From contig CAVURU010000003.1 in the NCBI GenBank assembly GCA_963744005.1, positions 744,001 to 808,000 on the forward strand: a stretch of DNA of 64,000 nt, given 5' to 3'. Positions 58,191 through 64,000 of this stretch are shown here, one piece after another. The translations under genes and the position numbers were made by a program. The DNA comes from Palsa-504 sp963744005. GTDB lineage: Bacteria; Actinomycetota; Actinomycetes; Streptosporangiales; Streptosporangiaceae. Below the pieces are notes generated by a model. It did not search any database. It saw only the letters and a list, made by a program, of their open reading frames with translations, and was not told the DNA's origin. Positions within the stretch are counted from its first letter, which is position 1. The number at the start of each line of letters is the position of its first letter.

Positions 58191-58303
58191 AGTGAGACCA
58201 TGATCGTCGATCCCAGCCCCTGCTACCAGGCGACACGCGCACGGGCGGAGGCGGAAACTCCCGGCGCCGCCGCGGCCGCCGGGACGGGTGAGAGACTTCC
58301 GCT

Positions 58304-59140
58304 GTGCGCACGTACGGCCAGCGGTTCGACGTCAACTGTTCCATCCTGTTCACCGAGCGGCCGCTGCTGGAGCGCCCGGCGGCGGCGCGGGCGGCCGGGT
58401 TCGACGCGGTGGAGTTCTGGTGGCCGTTCGCCGAGCCGGTGCCGCCGGACCGCGCGGTAGACGCGTTCATCGGCTCGCTGGCCGACGCGGGCGTCCGGCT
58501 GGCCGCGCTCAACTTCGCGGGCGGGGACCTGGCGGCCGGTGACCGCGGGCTGCTCTCGCTCCCGGCCGGGTCGGCCGCTTTCCGGGACAACATCGACGTC
58601 TGCGCGGGCATCGCCGCCCGGACCGGGTGCGGCGTGCTCAACGCGCTGTACGGGAACCGGGCCGACGGCCTGACCGAAGCGCAGCAGCAGGAGCTGGCGG
58701 TGCAGAACCTGGCCCTGGCCGCGGCCGCGGCGGCCCGGGCCGGGGCCGCGATCGTGGTCGAGCCGCTGAACTCCTACGACACCCCGCGGGCCGTGATCAC
58801 CTCCAGCGGGCGGGCCGCCGAGGTCATCGGCGCCGTACGCGCCGCGGGCGCCGGGAACATCGCCTTGCTGGCCGATGTGTATCACCTGAGCCGGATGGGC
58901 GAGGACGTGGCCGGGACGCTGGCCCGCTACGCTGGCGACGTCGCGCACGTCCAGGTGGCCGACACGCCCGGCCGCGGAGCCCCGGGCACGGGGACGATGG
59001 ACTTCGAGGCCCTGTTCCGGCAGCTGGCCGGGCAGGGCTACCAGGGGTGGATCGGGTGCGAGTATCAGCCGCCGGATCCGGCGGACAGCTCGGCGAGCTT
59101 CGGCTGGAGGGGATCGTCCCCGTGTCAGGGAGTCAGATGA
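58304..59140 (+). CDS. hyi: Hydroxypyruvate isomerase
   Basis: 278 residues from GTG 58304. TIM-barrel with family motifs: RFDVNCSILFTERPLLERPA, GFDAVEFWWPF, CGVLNALYGNR, IVVEPLNSYDTP (metal Glu) and ALLADVYHLSRMGED, ending with WIGCEYQPP (second metal Glu in GCEY). It interconverts hydroxypyruvate and tartronate semialdehyde in the glyoxylate-to-glycerate route. It starts the second plus-strand purine operon and overlaps the allantoinase gene (ATGA). Confidence 0.92.
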   Translation: MRTYGQRFDVNCSILFTERPLLERPAAARAAGFDAVEFWWPFAEPVPPDRAVDAFIGSLADAGVRLAALNFAGGDLAAGDRGLLSLPAGSAAFRDNIDVCAGIAARTGCGVLNALYGNRADGLTEAQQQELAVQNLALAAAAAARAGAAIVVEPLNSYDTPRAVITSSGRAAEVIGAVRAAGAGNIALLADVYHLSRMGEDVAGTLARYAGDVAHVQVADTPGRGAPGTGTMDFEALFRQLAGQGYQGWIGCEYQPPDPADSSASFGWRGSSPCQGVR

Positions 59141-60477
59141 CGACGTATGACCTGGTGGTCCGGTCCCGCCGGGCGGTGCTGCCGGACGGGACGCGCCCGG
59201 CCGCCGTCGCGATCAGCGGCCCGGCTATCGCGGCGGTGACGGACTACGACGCGGACCTGGCCGCGGACCGCGACATAGACCTGGGCGGCCTGTCACTGCT
59301 GCCGGGCCTGGTCGACACCCACGTGCACGTCAACGAGCCGGGCCGGACCGAGTGGGAGGGGTTCGACACCGCCACCCGGGCCGCCGCGGCGGGCGGAGTG
59401 ACCACGATCTGCGACATGCCGCTCAATTCGCTGCCGCCGACCGTGTCGGTGGACGCGCTGACCGTCAAGCGGACGGCCGCGGCCGGGAAATGCTGGGTCG
59501 ACGTGGCCTTCTGGGGCGGCGCCGTGCCCGGCAACGACCACGAGCTGGCCGGCCTGCACGAGGCCGGCGTGGTCGGCTTCAAGTGCTTCCTGATCGACTC
59601 CGGCGTCCCGGAGTTCCCGCCGCTCGACGTGGCCGAGCTGCGATCCGTGCTCGGCACGCTGGCCGGGCTGGGCGCCCGGCTGATCGTGCACGCGGAGGAC
59701 CCGGCCGAGATCAAGCCGGTGTCCGGGACGGACTTCGGCGCGTTCGTCGCGTCCCGGCCCCCGGTGGGCGAGCGGCGGGCCATCGAGAAGGTGATCGCCG
59801 CGGCCGCCGGCACCGGCGGGCAGGCCCACATCGTGCACCTGTCCGCGGCGGAGTGCGTGGCCATGATCGCCGCGGCGAAGGCCGCGGGCATCCAGCTGAC
59901 CGCCGAGACCTGCCCGCACTACCTGTACTTCGCGGCCGAGCAGGTACCGGACGGCGCCACCGAGTTCAAGTGCTGCCCGCCGATCCGGGACTCGATCAAC
60001 CGGGAGGCGCTGTGGCGCGGCCTGGAGGGCGGCGTGATCGACTGCGTGGTGTCGGACCATTCGCCGTGCCCGCCCGAGATGAAGGCGGCCGGCCACGGTG
60101 ATTTCGGCGCGGCCTGGGGCGGCATCGCCTCGCTCCAGCTCGGGCTGCCGGCGGTATGGACCGCGGCCCGGCGGCGGGGCCGGACCCTCGATGACATCGT
60201 CCGGTGGATGGCGGCGGCCCCGGCGGAGCTGGCCGGCCTGACGGCCAAGGGACGGCTGGCCGCCGGGTGCGACGCCGACCTGGTGGCCTTCGACCCGGAC
60301 GAGTCCTTCGTGGTCGACCCGAGCCGCCTGCAGCACCGGCACCCGGTGACGCCGTACGCGGGCCGGGAGCTGTACGGTCGGGTGCGGCAGGCGTGGCTAC
60401 GCGGCACCACCCTGCTCGACCCGCGCAGCGGGGTGCCGCACGGCGAGCCCGGAGGCCGACTGCTTAACCGGGGCTGA
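59137..60477 (+). CDS. allB: Allantoinase
   Basis: 446 residues; ATG 59137. Amidohydrolase metal motifs are complete: GLVDTHVHVNEPGR (HxH), the carboxylated Lys in VVGFKCFLIDSG, AHIVHLSAAE (His), AETCPHYLYF (His) and VVSDHSPCPPEM (Asp). FKCFL and SPCPPE are allantoinase-specific against hydantoinase and dihydroorotase. It opens the hydantoin ring of allantoin to give allantoate. Translation is coupled to hyi, and the allantoicase gene follows after 17 bp. Confidence 0.95.
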   Translation: MTTYDLVVRSRRAVLPDGTRPAAVAISGPAIAAVTDYDADLAADRDIDLGGLSLLPGLVDTHVHVNEPGRTEWEGFDTATRAAAAGGVTTICDMPLNSLPPTVSVDALTVKRTAAAGKCWVDVAFWGGAVPGNDHELAGLHEAGVVGFKCFLIDSGVPEFPPLDVAELRSVLGTLAGLGARLIVHAEDPAEIKPVSGTDFGAFVASRPPVGERRAIEKVIAAAAGTGGQAHIVHLSAAECVAMIAAAKAAGIQLTAETCPHYLYFAAEQVPDGATEFKCCPPIRDSINREALWRGLEGGVIDCVVSDHSPCPPEMKAAGHGDFGAAWGGIASLQLGLPAVWTAARRRGRTLDDIVRWMAAAPAELAGLTAKGRLAAGCDADLVAFDPDESFVVDPSRLQHRHPVTPYAGRELYGRVRQAWLRGTTLLDPRSGVPHGEPGGRLLNRG

Positions 60478-60494
60478 AAGGGAAGAACCGGTAC

Positions 60495-61535
60495 ATGGAC
60501 GAACAGCTGCTCCCCGACCTGCTCCGGCTCCGTGGCTCGATCGTGGCGGCCAGTGACGAGTTCTTCGCGGCCAAGGAGAACCTGCTCAAGCCGAACGCGC
60601 CGGTATTCGTGCCCGAGACCTATGACGCCAAGGGCCAGGTCTACGACGGCTGGGAAACCAGGCGGCTGCGGGCGCCCGGGGGCACGCAGCCCGACCGGAC
60701 GGCCCGGGACTGGGTGATCGTCCGGCTCGGCACGCCCGGCGTGGTGCGCTCCATCGTGGTCGACACGGCCTACTTCACCGGCAACTTCCCGCAGGCCTGC
60801 TCGGTCGACGGCTACTCGGTCAGCGGCTACCCGTCGGCCGAGGAGCTGGTCGAGGCGGCCGGGTGGCGGGAGATCGTGCCGCGGGCCCTGCTGACCGGTG
60901 ACTCCCGGCACGCGTTCCGGATCAGCTCCGGCCGCCGGCTCACGCACGTCCGGCTGAACATCTTCCCCGACGGCGGGGTGGCCCGGCTGCACGTCCACGG
61001 TGAGGTGGTGCCCGATCCGGAGCTGCTGGAGGGCCTGACCTTCGACCTGGCCGCGCTGGAGAACGGCGCCGACATCGCGGCGCGCAGCGACCAGTTCTAC
61101 TCCGCCCCGCGCAACCTCATCTCCCCCGGCCTGCCCCGGGTGATGGGCGAGGGCTGGGAGACGCGCCGGCGCCGCCGGCCGGGCCATGAATGGCTGGTCG
61201 TCCGGCTGACCGGCCAGAGCGTCATCAAGCTGGCCGAGATCGACACGTCCTGGTTCCGCGGGAACCAGCCGGAGTCCGCGTCGCTGCAGGTCCTGGACGC
61301 CCACGGGCGGGCCTCGGCCGGGCTGCTGGCCGACGAGCGGGCCTGGCGCGACCTGCTGCCCCAGGTCAAGCTGCTGCCGGACACCCCGCACCGGTTCCGG
61401 GTGGAGAGCGACACGGCCACCCACATCCGGCTGAACATCTTCCCCGACGGCGGGGTGGCCCGGCTGCGGCTGTACGGCTCGCTGACCGATGAGGGCCTGG
61501 CCGCGGTCCGGCAGCGCTGGGAGGAGACGGCCTGA
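60495..61535 (+). CDS. alc: Allantoicase (allantoate amidinohydrolase, urea-forming)
   Basis: 346 residues from ATG 60495. It has the tandem duplicated jelly-roll fold: each half has a WETRR segment (YDGWETRRLRAPG and GEGWETRRRRRPG), a VVDTAYFTGNFP or IDTSWFRGNQP stretch and the block RLNIFPDGGVARL. It hydrolyses allantoate to ureidoglycolate and urea. The urea-releasing route means a urease or urea carboxylase is needed elsewhere. It lies between allantoinase and glycerate kinase genes. Confidence 0.95.
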   Translation: MDEQLLPDLLRLRGSIVAASDEFFAAKENLLKPNAPVFVPETYDAKGQVYDGWETRRLRAPGGTQPDRTARDWVIVRLGTPGVVRSIVVDTAYFTGNFPQACSVDGYSVSGYPSAEELVEAAGWREIVPRALLTGDSRHAFRISSGRRLTHVRLNIFPDGGVARLHVHGEVVPDPELLEGLTFDLAALENGADIAARSDQFYSAPRNLISPGLPRVMGEGWETRRRRRPGHEWLVVRLTGQSVIKLAEIDTSWFRGNQPESASLQVLDAHGRASAGLLADERAWRDLLPQVKLLPDTPHRFRVESDTATHIRLNIFPDGGVARLRLYGSLTDEGLAAVRQRWEETA

Positions 61536-61548
61536 CGGTACGGCGGCC

Positions 61549-62676
61549 GTGAGCCACGTGCTGCTGGCCCCGGACAAGTTCAAGGGCACGCTGACCGCCG
61601 CGCAGGCGGCCGCGCGCCTGGCCGCCGGGCTGGAGCGGGCCCGGCCGGGGCTGCGGGTCATCCGGCTGCCGGTCGCGGACGGCGGAGACGGGACGGTCGA
61701 GGCGGCCGTGACGGCCGGGTTCCGGCGGGCCGAGGCCGACGTGCCTGGCCCGACCGGTGAGCGGATCCGGGCGGCGTTCGCGTTCCGCGCCGGGACCGCG
61801 GTCATCGAGTCCGCGCAGGCGGCCGGGCTGGCCCGGCTGCCCGGCGGGGTACCCGCTCCGCTGACCGCCTCCAGCCGCGGGGTCGGTGAGCTCGTCAACG
61901 CGGCCGCGGCCCTGGGCGCCCGGCGGATCGTGCTCGGCCTGGGCGGCGTGGCGTGCACCGACGGCGGCGCGGGCCTGGTCACGGCGCTCGGGGCGCGGCT
62001 GCTGGATGAATCGGGAGCCGAGCTGCCGCCCGGCGGGGAAGCGCTGGCCGGGCTGGACCGGATCGACCTGTCCGGGCTGCGGCCGCCGCCGGGGGTGGAC
62101 GTGGTGGTGGCCACCGACGTGGACAACCCGCTGCTCGGCGAGCACGGCGCCGCCGCGGTCTACGGGCCGCAGAAGGGCGCCTCGGCGCCGGATGTGGCCC
62201 GGCTCGAACGCGGCCTGGCCCGGTGGGCCGACGTGGCCGAGCGGGCGCTCGGCCGGCCGAGCCGGGACCGGGCGGGCGCGGGAGCGGCCGGCGGCCTGGG
62301 TTTCGCGGCGCTGGCCTTTCTCGGCGCCGACGCCCGGCCCGGGATCGAGGTGCTGCTCGGCCTGCTGTCCTTCGCCGACCGGCTGCCAGGCGCGCGGCTG
62401 GTCGTCACCGGCGAGGGGGCGCTGGACGCGCAGACGCTGCGCGGCAAGGCGCCGGCCGGTGTGGCCCGCGCCGTCGCGGCGCACGCCCCCGAGGTGCCGG
62501 TGGTGGCGGTGGCCGGGACCTGCTCGCTGAGCGTGAGCCAGCTCCGTTCGGCCGGTTTCGCGCAGACCTACGCCCTGGCCGACCTCGAGCCGGACCCGGC
62601 CCGCAGCCGGGACCAGGCCGGGCCGCTGCTGGAGGAACTAGCCGGCCGGGTGGCCCGCGACTGGCTCAGCCCCTGA
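61549..62676 (+). CDS. Glycerate kinase (GarK/GlxK type)
   Basis: 375 residues from GTG 61549. VLLAPDKFKGTLTAAQAAAR at the start, PVADGGDGTVEAAV, GVACTDGGAGLVTALGARLL, DVDNPLLGEHGAAAVYGPQKG and VTGEGALDAQTLRGKAP are the classical glycerate-kinase-1 family motifs. It phosphorylates D-glycerate, most likely to 2-phosphoglycerate, feeding carbon from glyoxylate into central metabolism. The operon position with hyi and the ureide genes supports this. Its stop codon sits in the terminator hairpin. Confidence 0.95.
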   Translation: MSHVLLAPDKFKGTLTAAQAAARLAAGLERARPGLRVIRLPVADGGDGTVEAAVTAGFRRAEADVPGPTGERIRAAFAFRAGTAVIESAQAAGLARLPGGVPAPLTASSRGVGELVNAAAALGARRIVLGLGGVACTDGGAGLVTALGARLLDESGAELPPGGEALAGLDRIDLSGLRPPPGVDVVVATDVDNPLLGEHGAAAVYGPQKGASAPDVARLERGLARWADVAERALGRPSRDRAGAGAAGGLGFAALAFLGADARPGIEVLLGLLSFADRLPGARLVVTGEGALDAQTLRGKAPAGVARAVAAHAPEVPVVAVAGTCSLSVSQLRSAGFAQTYALADLEPDPARSRDQAGPLLEELAGRVARDWLSP

Positions 62677-62706
62677 GCCCAGCCCTCAGGCCAGCCGCTG
62701 GGCTCA
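62674..62706. terminator. Bidirectional hairpin containing both convergent stop codons
   Basis: TGAGCCCAGC (62674-62683) and GCTGGGCTCA (62697-62706) are perfect 10-bp arms with a 13-nt loop. The first three bases are the glycerate-kinase TGA, and the last three are the stop of the opposite gene. Confidence 0.65.
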
Positions 62707-63456
62707 GCCCCTGAGCTGGGCCACCAGCGCATCGGACTGCTCGGCGGTCTGGACGGCCAGCGCGCTGGCCAGGGGCAGGACGCGGCGGCCGCCGGCCAGG
62801 AACACCACCCCGTCGGTGAGGCAGGCCCGCAGCTCAGGATGACGCTGGGCGATGGCCGACCGCTCGCTGCGTGCCGTATCCAGCCGGGCGGCCATGGCCG
62901 GCACGACCTGCTCCTCGACGACCTGGCGGACCCGCTTGCTGATGGCCCGGCCCAGCGCCCGGCCGGCCACGCCCAGCACCGCGTCGGTCAGGCCCTCGTC
63001 GAATACTTCCCGGGCGCTGCTGCCGACCCACCCGCCGCGGCGCCGGGTCGACGATGACGGCGGCGGCTGCGCCTGTCCCGACCAGCCCTGGGCGGGGGCC
63101 GGCGGCAGCTGTTGCTGCTGGCTCGGCCAGGGAGCTGGCGGTGGGAGCGGCGGGGTCCCGGGCGGCTGCTCTGACGGTGCCGCCGCGGGCGGCTGGTACT
63201 GCGACGGGTCCGGGAAGCCAGCAGGCTGCTGATATTGCCGTGGGTCCGGAAAGCCCGCCTGGGGACCCGGGGCCGGCACGCCGTAGTAGCCGGGCGGCGG
63301 AACCGGGGCCGGGGCCGGCGGCGTAGGTGCGGGTCCGGGCGGGCTCATCCCGCCGGGCATCTGACCGGGCGCCATCGCCGCCCATTCCGCGACCGAGTGC
63401 ACCGCCGCGGCGCTGCCGCATTGCGGGCATACCGCTGTTTCCTGGCCGTATGTCAC
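62704..63456 (-). CDS. Proline-rich linker protein with N-terminal CxxC and C-terminal folded domain
   Basis: 250 residues from GTG 63456. VCPQCGSAAAVHSVAEW opens with a single CxxC knuckle. Residues about 35-135 are a Pro/Gln/Gly-rich spacer with FPDPRQYQQPAGFPDPSQYQ repeats. The C-terminal 110 residues are helical (FDEGLTDAVLGVAGRALGRA, RQVVEEQVVPAMAARLDTAR) and end with GVVFLAGGRRVLPLASALAV. The design resembles actinobacterial proteins that bring a small domain to a partner, but I do not recognise the family. It sits 24 bp downstream of a glycosyltransferase gene on the same strand. Confidence 0.65.
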   Translation of the reverse strand: MTYGQETAVCPQCGSAAAVHSVAEWAAMAPGQMPGGMSPPGPAPTPPAPAPVPPPGYYGVPAPGPQAGFPDPRQYQQPAGFPDPSQYQPPAAAPSEQPPGTPPLPPPAPWPSQQQQLPPAPAQGWSGQAQPPPSSSTRRRGGWVGSSAREVFDEGLTDAVLGVAGRALGRAISKRVRQVVEEQVVPAMAARLDTARSERSAIAQRHPELRACLTDGVVFLAGGRRVLPLASALAVQTAEQSDALVAQLRG

Positions 63457-63480
63457 GGTTCATTGTGACGTCTTCGCCGC

Positions 63481-64000
63481 TCAGCGGGCGGCGTTTTGGC
63501 CCGGCACGACCCGGCGGTATTCGGCCAGGGCCGCGTCTACCGCCGCCTCGGGGCCGGGCAGCTCCCGGCTGCGCCGCGCGGCCGCCTGGCGCAGCCGGGC
63601 GGCCAGGGCCGGGTCGCCCAGTACAGCGCGCACGGCGGCGCCGAGCGCCTGCCGGTCGCCGGGCGGGACGAGCAGCACGGCGTCCGGGCCGGTCACGTCG
63701 GCGTTGCCGCCGGCCCGGGTGGCCACCACCGGGACCCCGGCTCGCAGCGCTTCCTGCAGGACCAGGGACTGGCCCTCCCACGTGCTGGGCAGGACGAAGA
63801 CGTCGGCGGCGGCCAGCAGGGCAGGCAGGTCGCGGCGGTAGCCGGTGAACCGGGCGGCCAGGCCGAGCGAGGCGGCCCGGGAGCGCAGCGGGCCGGCCAG
63901 CGGCCCGTCCCCGGCGATGACGAGCAGCGGCGCCGGGCGCAGGTCACCCCACGTCACCGCCGCCTCCAGCAGCAGCTCGAAGCCCTTCTGCGGGGCCAGC
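63481..64000 (-). CDS. GT4-family glycosyltransferase, C-terminal domain only (cut by window edge)
   Basis: The frame is open through the right border (LAPQKGFELLLEAAV), so the gene starts outside; about 173 residues are seen. Donor-binding domain motifs: LLVIAGDGPLAGPLRSRA, ARFTGYRRDLPALLAAADVF, PSTWEGQSLVLQEALRAGVP (E of the EGQSLVLQEA block is the GT4 donor-site residue) and VVATRAGGNADVTG. It is a retaining GT-B enzyme of cell-surface glycan or glycolipid synthesis. Neighbour genes do not show the acceptor. Confidence 0.9.
   Translation of the reverse strand, partial: LAPQKGFELLLEAAVTWGDLRPAPLLVIAGDGPLAGPLRSRAASLGLAARFTGYRRDLPALLAAADVFVLPSTWEGQSLVLQEALRAGVPVVATRAGGNADVTGPDAVLLVPPGDRQALGAAVRAVLGDPALAARLRQAAARRSRELPGPEAAVDAALAEYRRVVPGQNAAR

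Noticed and set aside
58200..58460. 86-codon frame starting at ATG 58200 behind a good AAGGAG
   Set aside because: Overlaps the hydroxypyruvate isomerase gene in another frame and becomes Arg/Ser-rich without any motif.
1..64000. tRNA genes, prophage, integrase or insertion sequence
   Set aside because: I looked for tRNA T-loop words, transposase DDE-like motifs and tyrosine-recombinase motifs in both strands and found nothing supportable.

Overview
The window is very GC-rich, uses many GTG starts and ATGA/GTGA stop-start overlaps, and carries actinobacterial marker families: a DUF222/HNH protein, a DUF5999-type small protein, a mycothiol-dependent (DinB-like) enzyme, a PucR regulator and an ECF42/DGPF pair. 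It most likely comes from a soil actinomycete chromosome. I cannot fix the genus from the sequence alone. I see no phage, plasmid, transposase or CRISPR.

Layout. 1-8.3 kb is eroded accessory DNA: a left-truncated ferredoxin-reductase-like flavoprotein, a TetR remnant, an MFS transporter behind a dense operator-like region, a protein with three helix-turn-helix segments, an acyl-CoA dehydrogenase, a broken aquaporin and a frameshifted flavin monooxygenase. At 8.3-9.4 kb are a YfcE-type phosphoesterase and the RNase P RNA gene (minus strand). 9.4-24 kb is a surface-polysaccharide locus. A minus-strand operon (GT4 enzyme, nucleotide-sugar dehydrogenase, second GT4, GT-C membrane protein) stands back to back with a plus-strand operon (UDP-GlcNAc 2-epimerase, unknown protein, double-GT4 protein, asparagine-synthase-like enzyme). 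An SDR and an ABC-2 export permease follow. 24-33.5 kb is mostly housekeeping or unknown: histidine phosphatase with zinc-ribbon partner, DUF885 peptidase, DUF222/HNH protein, a YidC paralogue preceded by a 17-bp tandem array, a PLP enzyme and small membrane proteins.

33.5-37.2 kb encodes a heterodimeric ABC exporter with one degenerate ATP site. 37.2-38.7 kb has a HxlR regulator divergent from a HtrA-like protease without signal peptide, over a palindromic operator. 40-42.4 kb holds a hydrolase and the ECF42 sigma/DGPF pair, followed by uvrA. 45.6-49.4 kb holds an ornithine-cyclodeaminase relative, a metallo-hydrolase, an ArsR-SRPBCC fusion, a DinB-like enzyme and a GNAT.

49.4-62.7 kb is a purine-salvage/catabolism supercluster. 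PucR is divergent from uraD-uraH-uricase-xdh(FAD)-xdh(FeS)-xdh(Mo)-cyclotransferase-like. After one opposing secreted protein come hydroxypyruvate isomerase, allantoinase, allantoicase and glycerate kinase. Together these take xanthine to ureidoglycolate and then route glyoxylate-derived carbon to phosphoglycerate. Ureidoglycolate lyase, glyoxylate carboligase and tartronate-semialdehyde reductase are not in the window. The right edge cuts a GT4 gene.

The most interesting signals are a 57-bp (19-codon) palindromic element sitting in frame inside a glycosyltransferase gene, the combination of WecB-like, WecC-like and asparagine-synthase-like enzymes (a possible amidated ManNAcA polymer), the palindromic control regions of the MFS, HtrA and PucR loci, and the compact purine-to-glycerate cluster.
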